Shown here piece by piece: positions 50,929-61,975 of a stretch of DNA of 64,000 nucleotides; within the stretch, counting starts at the first letter, position 1, and every line of letters starts with the position of its first letter. Below the pieces are notes generated by a model, which was not told where the DNA came from, did no database searches, and saw only the letters and a list, made by a program, of their open reading frames with translations. This DNA comes from Anas platyrhynchos. Lineage: Eukaryota > Chordata > Aves > Anseriformes > Anatidae. The stretch covers positions 16,329,501 to 16,393,500 of the forward strand of contig NC_092601.1 in the NCBI RefSeq assembly GCF_047663525.1, given 5' to 3'. Position numbers and translations under genes: made by a program.

Positions 50929-52728
50929 CCGTCGGCTGTCTGTGTGCCGACAGCACACCTGGATGCTGCCCGGCCCCTCGGCCCCGGGGTTGTGCCCAGC
51001 AGCCTCCCTGCACCCCAAGCACACGGGGATGGGGTCTCACAGGGTCCCTGCCCCGTGCACCCCTGCAGGACCCCCAGAGCGAGGGGCAGGGCAGGAGAGG
51101 AGCCTCCTGACCCCATGGTGCTGTGGCACGGTGCTGGTGATGCTGGTTTATCCCCAGGGGGGTTTGGAGGTGCCCCCTGAGTCCATAAAGGGGTGCCACT
51201 GGTGTGCCTGGTGGGTGCTCTGCCTCGGGTTTGCCAGCAGAGGTGGGCAGGGGGGGAATTGCCTTGGAGGACATCACCAATTTCCACCCATCCATCACCA
51301 AGCAGCTCCTGCAGTGTGCTCCAGCCACAAAACGCAGGAGATGCCGACCCAGCCAACACCTGGGAATCACCAAAACCAGCCATTTACCGGCCATCCCCTC
51401 CTCTTTTGGGGTTTCCAGCACTTCTCCTGCACTGACTCCGAGTGCGCCCAGCCCCGGAGCCGCACCGCGCTCCCTCTCTGCGGCGACGTCCCTGCGCGAG
51501 CGCCCTGCCAGCAGGCTCGTTAGCGGCGACGTGTCATTAAAACAGCAATCCCCGGGGGAACTGGCACCCGTTTTGGGATCACCCGTCTTGTCTCAGACCC
51601 CAACGGGCCGGGGCAGCGTGAGAATCCTCCCTCCTACCCAGCCGATGGGCAGCGGCTCCCGACGCCGCAAAAGGGGCGAGATGCGAAAGCGGAGGGCGAT
51701 GCTCGGACACATCAAAATAAAAAAAAAAAAAAAAAGCAAAATTTAAATTAAATAAAACAAATCTCGGCAAAGTCAACGCTTATTTCAAAACCCACGCAGG
51801 CGGCTGCCTCCCTGCAGGCCCCGTTGGGGCTGGCTTTGCTGCGTGTAGGGCCGGTTCCCCGCTCCCCACCCCGTCTGAGCACCCGCGGCCGTGGGAGCGT
51901 TTCCTGCTGGAGAAGGAGGAAAACCACCCAGAAAGCGGCTCGGGGTGGATTTAATGCCCGTCAGATGTCCTCTCCTGTGAGCTCTGATTCTTTTGAAACC
52001 CTTTCCATCCCTTGGCAATGAGGTGTTTCCAGCCTGGGTGTCCTCGGCCAGGCGGTGCCGCGCCGTCCCCTTCACCTCCCCGTGCGCTCCAACTGGGCAT
52101 GACCGCCCCAGGGGACAGGCACCCCGATCCCAGTGCCCTAAACCCAATTTTAAACACCACAGCGGGGCTGGGAGGGCCACCAGAGAGGTCCCAGCAGCTC
52201 CCAGTGCTTTGCCACCCGGCCAGAAGGGTTTCTCAGCCGGGGTGGTGATTTCCACCCCTAAGGGCGATGCCAGCGCCAGCCGGTGCCGTGCGGTGTCACC
52301 GGGTCACCTCTGAGCCACTTCCCCTTGTCCGAGCCAGGTTTTGGGGGCAGGAGAGGTTTTCTCCATCCCATCACAGCTGGGTCTGGAGCTCGGCTCTGCC
52401 AGCCCTGCTCCACCACCCCTTATTTCCAATATGGCACATTTTTTGGGGGGGTGACGAGGAGAAAACCATTTTTCCCCATGGGTTTCCCTCACCCGGGGTT
52501 GCGTGAGCCCAGCCTCCGGCCAAAGCCAGCAGCTGGGTGCCCTCGGGGGCCTTGGGGACCTCGGGGACCCGTCCCCACCACCCTGTTCCCACAGCCCCAG
52601 CCTCCCAAATCTTCACCTTCCCCGCGGCGCAGCAGCGCCTAATGACAGGCGAAGGCCGGTGCCACACCTGCAGAGAGCCATTTTTGGAAGGGCACCGGGG
52701 GAAAAGGAGCGATTCCCATGTTGCTGCT

Positions 52729-52832
52729 CTGTAATTAGCATTAATTACCGGGGCTTGTGAAATCTCTTCCCCATTTACTCCGGGCAGCACCTGACGGAAA
52801 CTGTGGGAATCCCATCCGGCTGAGTCAGCTGT
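52729..52832. promoter_or_regulatory. Candidate regulatory island: TAATTA pair and MARE
   Basis: TAATTA cores at 52732 and 52742 lie ten bases apart (one helical turn). About 75 bases on comes the palindrome GCTGAGTCAGC (52819-52829), a MAF-recognition/AP-1 element core. Function is inferred from motifs. Confidence 0.33.
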
Positions 52833-53462
52833 GAGGGGAACGAGCCGGTCCCCGCGGGGCACGGGGCCAAATTTTGGGGTGTCCCCCCCACTCCATGGGG
52901 ATGGGGTTTGGGCATCGGCGGCCTTGGGGTGCAGGGCTGGTTATGGCACTGGAGGACACACCGAGCTCATCCACCTCGCCCTAATTAACGAGGTGCTGAG
53001 GTCTTCCCCACCCAGCACCTCCTGGGGATGGGGGGCTTGTGTGTGCCCCCCCTTTAAGCATCCCGGCTTGTCCCAGGGATTTAATCACCCCGGCTGCCAG
53101 CCCACCCTGCAGAGGGGAGCTGCAGGTCCCTTGGGTGCCCCAAACCCAGCCCGTTCCCTCCAGCAACACCCCGAGGTGTTATTAGAGACCGAGGGAAAAC
53201 CCACCCCGAAAACCTAACCCTGAGCAAACCACCCCATCACCGCCAAATGGCGGGGTACCACCGCCTGAGTCACCGACTTATTTTTTATTTTTTTTTTATT
53301 TTAATATCAGTGATTTGAATGAATCAGGGCGTTTCGTCATCCGGAGCCGCTCGGGAGTCATCTCACCCTGCCCCGGTGACTCCTCGGTGGCCCAAGGACA
53401 CCGCCAGCCTTCCCCTGCAGCCTCGCCCCTGAGCCAGCAGCGCTGAGCTTATAATTAAAGGG

Positions 53463-53507
53463 AAATAAAATAAAATGAAATGAAATAAAATAAAATAAAA
53501 TAATAAG
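53463..53507. repeat. (AAATA)n/(AAATG)n microsatellite
   Basis: Nine pentamer units of AAATA with two AAATG variants, in the ACTB-FSCN1 spacer. Confidence 0.93.
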
Positions 53508-53763
53508 GATGGAGGGGCCCTGCCCGCCCCAGGGGGGCTGATTTTTGCCTAGAAACTCCGGGTACCCCCAGCATCCCGGGGGTCACCCCGCTCACTGCCC
53601 CTTGGAGAGGTGGCGGGGGTCCCGGGGGGCCATGCCCAGGTGTCCCCATCCTGCCCCGCTGTGACCCCCCCACCTTGGGGTGGCCGCGTCACCCAGGTGG
53701 GTGACACCCCGTGTCCCTCTCCCCGGGTGTCCCCTCAGCCTCCCCGTTGACCTAACCTCCTGG

Positions 53764-53773
53764 CCATAAATGG
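53764..53773. promoter_or_regulatory. Perfect distal CArG box in the ACTB-FSCN1 spacer
   Basis: CCATAAATGG exactly fits the SRF consensus. It is roughly equidistant (about 8 kb) from the divergent ACTB and FSCN1 promoters. Motif-only evidence. Confidence 0.42.
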
Positions 53774-56049
53774 AGAGGTTTGAGAGCGCGTCCCGGGGTG
53801 GAGGAGGAGGAGAAAAAAAGGAGAATAATGCCAAGAATGCAGGACACAGCGCGGGGAGCCGCGCTCCCGGCCCCCCCCTGCGCCGGCTGGGGGCCGCGGT
53901 GGCCACCCCGGGGAGAGGTGACAGCTCTGCCTGTCCCCATCCCTGTCCCCAGCCCCTTTTTGCTTTTCTCTCTGCCTTTCTCACCAGCCGTGTCCCGTGC
54001 CGTGCTGTCACCTCCCAGCTGCGGGTCCCTTCGCAAACACGTCCCCACCCCGTGTCACGTTGTCCCCTCGCAGTGACACAGCCCCCCAGCAGGCACCCAC
54101 CCAGGGGGAGAATTGGGGATGTTCCCACCACAGCCCCCCAAAAGGCCCCCCCAAAACCCCATCCAGGCTGGTGCCACGGGTGGCATGGGGACCCCTCTGC
54201 TCCTCCAGCTCCTGGGTGCTCGGGCGTCCCCTCCATCCTCCCCCGGGGTGCTGAAAAGGGGAAACTGAGGCACAGGGAGCACAGCCTGAGCTCGCACCAC
54301 ACAAATATCCCCGGGCTGGGGCAGGGTGCGGGGTGACGGGGACGAGATGGGCACCCAGGGTCTTGACACCCCCCCGTGGCCACCAGCCAGCTGGGGAAGC
54401 CACACGGGGCCGCAGGGGTGGCCTCCCAGGAGGGTGGCACGGAGCGGCCAGGCCTCCGCTTGGGGCCGCATCCAGCTCCTTAAAATAGAAAGCGAAAACA
54501 CCCGGGTGCCCCATCCGGACGGGGAGACAGAGGGAAGGAGGGGGGGGGGTGCCCATCCACGCCTCCGCGCGCCACCAGCACCTCGCCACCCACCCACTCT
54601 GCTCCCGTCCCCGTCCCCACTGTCCCCAGGGGCGGCGGTGGCAGTCCCTAAGGGCAGGGTGGATCCCTTCTGGGTTCTGCAGGAGAATTTGCTCCGGCCG
54701 GGCTCTCACTCAAATCCTCCTTAAAAGGAAAAACAGGCGGCAGGTAGCACTGCCAAACTTAGTCATCCCCAGCCCGGCTGGCTGCTGCTGGCGGCTCCGT
54801 CATGCAGCCATTTCCTCCCCTCGGTTCTTTGAGGGGGGGGGGAAACGGGGAGGAGCGGCCCGGCCCCATGGGGAGCACCCAGCACCCAGCCGGGACATCG
54901 CCACCACCCGCCGGGCAAAGGGCCCCGCGTGGGGTCCGCGGGGAACACACGCCCTGGGGCGAGGTCTGGGAAAGGCAGCGAGGCTGGCACGTGGTGGTGT
55001 GGGTGTGCAGGTGATAAAACAGCGCTTTGGGACGAGATAATAAAAATAGGAAGCGGGATGGAGGGGCTGGAGTGGGAGCGTGCGCGGGGGCACCTTGGTG
55101 CACCTGGAGTTGGGGGGTGAAGCTCAATGTCTGTGGGGCAGGTGAGGGAGCCCACTGGAAATACAAGGGGGTGACAGCACCAGGAGAAAGTCCCAGTCCC
55201 AGGCTGGCACCAGGGTGACCCCTGAGCTGTCCCCTCCTTCCCTGCCATGCCCAGGGGGGGACGTGCCACACACGGGCAGCACTGGCCACTGCAGCACCAC
55301 GCCGCCTCCCCTGGCAGCTGGATTTTGTCTGGGATCCCACTACTGAGTTCTCCCAAACCTTAACAAATCAACCCCTCCAGAACTACCAGCAGCCTAAAAC
55401 CCCTGCCCTAAATCTCCCTTTTGCACTCCCTGTACGAGGCAGGGAAACACCCACGGCACTGGGGGCTCGCAGGAACTCAGGGAATCGATCAGCCGCTGCG
55501 CTCAGCTGGCACCGGGTTTTATGAGGCTTTTGTGTGCAGCCTGCCCGGCCCCATAAATGATTCACCAGAGAGATAAAGGACTTGGGAATTTGGCCAACCC
55601 TGAGGACACGTGTGGGGCTGCTCCAGTCTCAGTGCTGGGTACCACGGTGGGGCCGTGGTGTGGTTCTGCTGGTGCTTTGTGCAACCTGGGCGCAGGATGA
55701 ACAGGCTGGGGAGCACCAGTGATGTCCAGGCTTCCCCTTCATTGGTGGGGATTAAACAGTGCTGGAACACCAAAATACCCTTGTCAGGATGCTCACTCCC
55801 ACCCTAAACCCAAATCCTGCGGGATTTGTGCTTTCTGCTCACCACCAATGCACAGCCACAAGGGATTGACCCCGGAGCCTCCCCAAAGGGACCCCCAACC
55901 CCTCCTGCTGCCAGCGCAGGCAGCAAAGCCCCCACCACCAGCTCCCCTCGGCTGCTTTGTTCGTCTCCATGTTGTCCACCCTGCCCGGGGCTTGCAGAAG
56001 CTGCAACACCCACCCGAGCTGCTGCAGAGCACGGCCGGGCTGCTGGGTG

Positions 56050-56575
56050 GCAGTGTTGGGATGCACACTGCGCTGCGCAGGGGTGTGCACAGTGAGACAC
56101 GCAGCGCGCAGGAGCCTGCGCACAGCACGGGGCACAGCACGGAGCCATGCACCCAGCTGCCTGCTGCACCACGGGCTGCACGCTGCCGTGCACACATCCC
56201 AGGGCCTTGCACGCTCCGAGGTGTGCAATGCACAAAGAAATGTGTGCACCAAGGTGCGAGTTGCACCAGGGATTGCGCACACACCGACACGCGTTGTCGG
56301 AGGAGTTGCATGCTCACTGCACCAGGGAGTGCACACCCTGCAGCACGCAGTTGTACAAGCAATTCCCAGGTGCACTCTGCTCCAGGAATTGCAGACCCTG
56401 ATGTGCACGTTGCACCAGGAATTGCACGCTCACCACATGCTCGCTGCACCAGGATTTGCACACTCCCAGCTGAGCGCCACGCGGGGCTTTGCGCACGCCG
56501 AGGTGCACGCTGCAGAACAGATGGCACGCACTGACACGCACGTTGCACGAGGGTTTGCACGCTCCAAAGTGGGAC
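56050..56575. repeat. Minisatellite, roughly 28-34-bp TGCACCAGGAATTGCAC units
   Basis: Imperfect units built on TGCACCAGG(A/G)(A/T)TTGCAC. The TGC(A/T)CCAGG core is seen at 56262, 56318, 56378, 56411 and 56445, with a degenerate copy near 56544; the spacing is about 33 or 56-65 bases, i.e. one or two units. Left of 56250 the units degrade to GTGCACA/CGTGCAC-rich sequence. Repetitive cysteine-rich frames on both strands are by-products. Confidence 0.85.
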
Positions 56576-59500
56576 CGCGAACTGAGCAGTCCCACCACAT
56601 CACCCCTGCTTCCCACCCAAGCCTTTATTATGCCCTGCAAAGCCGCAGCCACCCCCGCTTCACCCCCATGGGGTCTGCAGGGGGACCGGTGACTTCCCTG
56701 GCTGCTGGGACCCCAGCCTCAAGCTCGGTTTTTCGGACACGTGTATGCCTGGTTCCTGAGCTCTGCGTGTTCACCCAGGACCTCCAACGCCAGCAGGGCT
56801 TTATTCTCCTGGCTGCTGGCCAAGCACCTTCGTTAAGGCAGGGCTGGGTGATGCTGCAAGCCAGGACCACCACGTACACACCACATACACACTGCATAAA
56901 TCCCCATGGCACAGCAGCGGCGGTGGTGGTGGAGCTGCAGCCCCTTCCCCATCAGCCCGGGGGCCTCCCAGCTGCAGCAGCACGGGGCCGGATGCGCAGA
57001 CCCAGGGCCCCTGCGAGGCGGTTTTGGGTTTCAGCACAGCCCCTCCGCCCCACATTCCTGCTTTCCCCGGGGCCTCCCTGCAGCCAGGCCCTGTAAAAGC
57101 AGGGAAAGCCCCCCCTGCACCCCAGGTGACGTGTCCCCATGGCTGTTCGCCCTACAACAAAGCAGGGAGCAGCTCGAGGTGCTGTGTCTCGGGGAGGTGA
57201 AGCCTCCCCTCCTGCAAATGGGGCACCCCCCAGGCCCCTGCTCTTCCCCGGGAAGCCAAAATTCAACTCACAACTCCGAATTGCAGGTCCCCATCCCACC
57301 ATGCAGGCGGGATGTGGGAATATGGGCACAGCCTGGCTGGGGAGCACCGCTGGGCATCCCCTGCGTGCTCAGGTCCCTCCTTGCGAGCCCCTCAGCCCCC
57401 CCGTGCCTCAGTTTCCCCATGTGCAGGGCTCCCTCCAGCCCCACCAGGGAGGCACAAAACCCCATTGCAAGAGAAATGGGTACAGATGTACCCACAGAGA
57501 GGCAATAGGGTACAAAGGCTGCCCAAGGGCCCAAACCCCACGGTGACCCCAGGAGCAGATGGAGCCTCCTCCCAGAGGGGGCATTTTGCAAGCACACGAG
57601 ACAATACCTGACATCCCTGGGGGGACATAAAGCCATTTGGGGTCCCGAGCCAGCCCTTTCTGCCAGCTCCCCCATTTCCCAGCCCCGTCCCCTCGTGCAA
57701 CCAGCAGAGGCCGGGTGGGAGGCGCAGCGCTAATCCCTGAGGCCCCGTTCCTAATCCTGACTAATGGACCCTTTTCACCTCCACAATGGGGTTATCCATC
57801 TGGAAGGCCATCTCCGGGCTCAGGAAGCCACAGCTGGTGCCCCCCGCTCCAGCCCCAAACCGCAGCCCCCTTCCCTGAACCCAAATCCCACCCCACTGCC
57901 TGCAGGGATGGACCCTGTCCCCTTGCTCCCGCCACCCCGATACCCCCAGCCCCACCAGGCAGCCAAACCAGCCCCTCACCTCCCCAAAATCCCAAAGCAC
58001 GGGCTGCAAAATGCCCCCCAGCCCCCTCCCAGCCCTTTATAGGGAGCTCCCAGCTGGGTCCTGTTACAGCTCAGGGCTCGTAGCCACAGGCGGCTGCACC
58101 CTTAAAGAAAAAAACCCTGCTCGGGGGGGGGTTTGTGGGGGGACACCCCTGGTCCTGGGGGGGCTTGGCCTTTATTTCCCTCCTGGCTGAGCCCTCTCAC
58201 TGCTTCAGGAGAGATCTGGACATAAATTTGCACACCCACAGGGCGCAGCCTCTGCGGGGACAGGGGTCTCTGCGCCCACCCCCTGCAGAAGGTGCCCGTG
58301 CCCCAGCCCCAAAGCTCGAGCTGCAAGCACCAGCCCCCCCCCCCCCCCTCCTCCTCCTCCTCTTCATCCCCCATCCTCAGCAGCTTCCTCCAGGCCCGGG
58401 CAGGAAACGCCGACATCCTCCCCGCAGCCCTGACTCATTTCCAGCCACCCCAAGGCTCCCCCCATTCCTCCCGACCCCTTTTTGGGATGCTCTGCGCCCG
58501 CTCCCGTGCGATGCCGCACAGGGATGGGGATCAGGGACCCCATCCCAGCCCTGCTCCCACCACTTTTTAATCCCAAGGGAGCAGCCTGAGGGTTGGGATC
58601 GGGGCATTTCTCCCCAATCTCCCGGTTTATTTTGGCGAGCTGCGTGGGCAGGTGCTGGCAGCACGCTGGGGGCTGCGCTCCGAATTCTTCCGCGCCGGCT
58701 CCTTGCAGCAGCAGTTGGTGGGGGGAGGACACGGGGACCATACAGACCCCCCCCTCCTGGCCCTCCTCCGGGGCTGCAGCAGCTGGTGGCTGCGAGGGGC
58801 GATGGCCACGGGCCAGAAATGTGCCCCTTCCGTGCGTTTAACCCAAATCATCTCCCGTGGGCCCCAGCCGTGGGGACACGGCGCTGCCACCGCTGTGCCC
58901 TGTTTCGCATCCCCATGGGAAGCCCCCAGTGCACGACCCAAAGCCCTGGGACCCCCTCGTAGGGCTGCCCTTTGTTTTCCTCGTGCTGCTTTTTTTTTTT
59001 CCCCTTCCTTAATTCCACCTAATGCAATTTTAATGAGGCCAGGGCGCCTGCCAACTGTTGGGAGAGCCTCCACCGAGGCTCCCAGGGGCAGCCGGCTCCT
59101 GGGGTGTCCCCATCCGTGTGTGTCCCCCCCCCTGCAGCTGCCAGGAACCGCAGCCTCTGCCCGGGGTTTGGGGTCTGTGTGCTTAGGGGAAAACCCAAAA
59201 TCTCAGGGGGATAAAGGAGCTGAATCAGCTCCTGGTTTGTCAGCAGCTCGCGATGCTCCTCGCCCCTTCCAGCCCCGCTGGCGGGTGCGTGGGGTGTGCG
59301 CGGAGACGTGACACCCGCTGTGCTGCCGGGGGGGCTCAGAAATACCCCGAGCCCCACGGGATTGAACTAAATACAGGGAAAAAATGCAAAAAAAAATGCA
59401 AAAGGCCCTCCCCAGCCCCACCGCTGAGCTCCGCAGGGGGTACCTGCGCTGGGGGGCTTCCATCTCGCTGCCCCTATGAGGGATGCGCACAGCCCCGGGT

Positions 59501-60464
59501 CCCCGAGGAGCCAAACCTCTCCCCAGTGCGTCGTCCCTGCGGCAAAATGGCCCCAAAAAATCCTTCCAGCAGGGACAAGCGAGGGCTCTGCCACCTCCCC
59601 GCCAGGCCAGGGGACACAGGGGGCACCCAGGGGTGAAGCCAGCCCTCCTTGCCCCCACGCCTGTCCCCAAGCCCCGTGTTCAGCCCGACTTCACCCGCCT
59701 GCCCCAAAGCTGCGCGGTTTTCTGCAGCCAAAGCCGAGCTGCAGCAAAAAACACCTGGGGAAGGTGCAAAAAGCAAGGGCAGGACAGGGGCCAGGCCCCA
59801 GCCCCTCTGGGCTTTTCCTCTGGGCTTTTCCCAGACTTTGTCGGGGCCGTGGGGGTGCTCCGGAAAGCCCCCATCATTTATGGCCTCGTTTATGGCCCCA
59901 TCCCGGGGCTGGGGACCTGAGCTCCCGTGGCCTCGCAGCTCTCGGTCACAGCAGTTTGCAAATGCAATGCAGAGAGGAAAAGGCAGCAGGGAAAGGCAGC
60001 TCCTTCCCTCCTGCTCCATCCCACGCAGCTCGTGGGAGATGGATTTAACACCGCACCCCCAGCCTGGGGGGCACCGGTCCCCTTTGGGGACACCCGGGGA
60101 CATCCCCCTGCGCTGAGCCAGCGGTGCCAGCCAGCACCGGGGAGAAAACCCTTTATTATTATTTTTTCTCCTGCATAATTGCTTTTTTTTTTTTTTCTTT
60201 TTTTTTCCCTGCTGAGCAGAAAGGGCCGCTTCTTTCCCAGCCTCGCACCATCTGCGGCAGGAGGAGGCAGCTGCGGGCCTGGGCAGCTGCACGGCCCCGC
60301 GGCCGGGTCCTAACATCCCGCTGCTGCTGCAGGATGGGGAAAAAAAAACAAAAAAAAAAGAAAAAAAAACTCTGAAACGCCCCTGCCTCGCTGGGGATGG
60401 AGGGTTTCGCTTCCAGCCCCGCCGTGGGGTTGCTTTTGGTTGGAAACGGGGTGGATTTGGAGCA
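56576..60464. other. ACTB-FSCN1 intergenic spacer, right part
   Basis: GC-rich, no supported exon. It contains a C/TCC-rich tract (about 58337-58366), a T-run at about 58989-58999 with a small AT-rich island after it, a TTTATGGCC pair at about 59876 and 59888, and A/T homopolymers around 60150-60215 and 60338-60370. Confidence 0.5.
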
Positions 60465-60692
60465 GGAGGAGGAGGAGGAGGAAGGGGAAGGGGAAGGGGA
60501 AGGGGAAGGAGAAGGAGGAGGAGAAGGAGAAGGAGAAGGAGAAGGAGAAGGAGAAGGAGAAGGAGAAGGAGAAGGAGAAGGAGAAGGAGAAGGAGAAGGA
60601 GAAGGAGAAGGAGAAGGAGAAGGAGAAGGAGAAGGAGAAGGAGAAGGAGAAGGAGAAGGAGAAGGAGAAGGAGAAGGAGAAGGAGAAGGAGC
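60465..60692. repeat. Polypurine (GAAGGA)n array
   Basis: A 228-base pure purine tract. It begins GGAGGAGG, then AGGGGA units, then about 28 near-perfect GAAGGA hexamers (60522-60690), ending before GCAGGG. The plus strand reads as Glu-Lys or Glu-Gly repeats and the minus strand as Leu, Ser-Phe or Pro-Ser runs, which creates spurious long frames. It is mirror-symmetric enough to form intramolecular triplex DNA. It lies 1.3 kb upstream of the FSCN1 start codon. Confidence 0.97.
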
Positions 60693-61229
60693 AGGGAAGA
60701 CGAGGGGGCTGGATGGGCCCCAAACCCCCTTGGCACCCATCCCAGCTCCGGTTGTGCCCCGGGGGGGTTGTGGCTGCAGCCCCCGGGCAGGGCGGGCGGC
60801 TGGGGGCATCCTGCAGGCAGAGGAGCTGCCGGAACCAGTACGCCCAGTACAAAACCAGTGCAGCCTGGGGGCCTGGGGGGGAGGTGGGGGTGGACGCAGT
60901 CGTTCCTGGGGATGGTGCCAGCGGCTCCTTGTCCCACTCCAGCCCGGTTCAGCTCCCTGATCCGGCTGGGAACCCCCCCATCCCTCTGTTTTCCCCCAGT
61001 TTTCTGTCCTGTAGTGCTGTGCCCACCCCACTCCCCCCTGTACCCCCCCCAGACCCCCTTTGCGCACACAGTGACCCCCCCATGGGGTCCCCCTGCTTTG
61101 CCACGTCCCTGTGGGGGATTCAGTGCGGATTTGGGGCCACATCAGCACCCGGACACCCCCTGAGCCCCCTCCCCACCCCCTGCCCACTGCAGGGGGGGGA
61201 ATTTTGGGGTCCCCCAGCCCTGGGTGCCT

Positions 61230-61835
61230 GGCACGGGGCATTCAGGTGGCTGGGGGGGGGGGGCTACAGCACTGCCCCCCCTTCTCCCTGCTGTCCTTCA
61301 GCCCTGCAGCACATCCAACGGGGTGGGGGGGGGGGATCATTTGGGGGGGGTCTGGCAATGTAGGGTGAGTTTTGGAAGGGGGTGGGGTCTTGCGATTCAA
61401 GGGGGAGCCTTGCCTTATAATGGGGGGGGGCTTGCAGCACACTGAGGTCTTGTAATGCTTGGGGGGGGGGGGGGTCCTGCCATGTAGGGGGGGTCCTGCA
61501 TGGTGAGGAGGGGTCTTACAGTGGGGGGGGGTCTCGCAACGCTGAGAGGGTCTCGCATTATGGGGGGGGGGGCACTGCAGGGAGGGGGAGCGTGGAAATG
61601 GGGTGGGGGGGGGGTCCCTGCAGCATGGGGTGGGCTTTGCCACGCAGAGGGGGGGGCGTTCCTACAGCAGGGGGGGCGGTCCCACAGCACAAGGGGGCTG
61701 TCCCTGTGCAATGGGGTTTCGTGCAATTTTATAGGGGGGGGGGGGGTCCTGCAGCAAAAAGGGGGGGGGTCCCTGCGAGGGGGCTGCACAGGAGGGGGGG
61801 CGGGGGCTCGGAGGGGCTGGGAGGGGGGGGGGCGG
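61230..61835. repeat. G-run-rich imperfect minisatellite upstream of FSCN1
   Basis: More than fifteen runs of 6-13 G are separated by short variable linkers of the form GGTCCTGCA, GGTCTTGCA, GGTCCCTGCAGCA or similar, about 25-45 bases apart. The plus strand has high G-quadruplex potential immediately upstream of the FSCN1 promoter. Confidence 0.85.
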
Positions 61836-61845
61836 CGCTGCGGCG

Positions 61846-61935
61846 GTGGGGCCGTATAAAAAGGCGGCGGGGCCATATAAAAGGCGGCGGGGCCGTATCA
61901 AAGGCGGCGTCGGGGCCATATAAAAGGCGGCGTCG
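61846..61935 (+). promoter_or_regulatory. FSCN1: FSCN1 promoter with four tandem TATA-like units
   Basis: A 20-23-base unit GGGGCC(G/A)TATAAAAGGCGGC is repeated four times. The TATA cores start at 61855 (TATAAAAA), 61876 (TATAAAA), 61896 (TATCAAA) and 61919 (TATAAAA). The last is only 57 bases from the ATG, allowing a 5'UTR of roughly 25 nt; the first would allow about 90 nt. Confidence 0.8.
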
Positions 61936-61975
61936 GGGCGGCAGCGGTGGCGGTGGCGGCAGCAGCAGCGGCAGG

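Larger units (their letters stand above)
46801..56049. other. ACTB-FSCN1 intergenic spacer, left part
   Basis: About 9 kb of GC-rich DNA between two divergent genes, without a supported exon. Very long overlapping frames on both strands (for example 49166-50227 plus and 49977-51383 minus) show no domains. AT-rich homeodomain-motif islands and simple repeats are listed separately. Confidence 0.55.

Noticed and set aside
49977-51383. 468-codon minus-strand open frame
   Set aside because: Proline/glycine/serine-rich translation of GC-rich spacer, with no domain, no conserved neighbours and a competing plus-strand frame.
55793-56560. Cysteine-rich 255-271-codon frames on both strands
   Set aside because: They arise from the TGCACCAGG minisatellite. 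Being open on both strands indicates repeat composition rather than a gene.
59474-61069. 531-codon minus-strand open frame with a long poly-leucine stretch
   Set aside because: The leucine run is the reverse translation of the (GAAGGA)n/(GGA)n purine array. The flanks show no domain and overlap equally long frames on the other strand.
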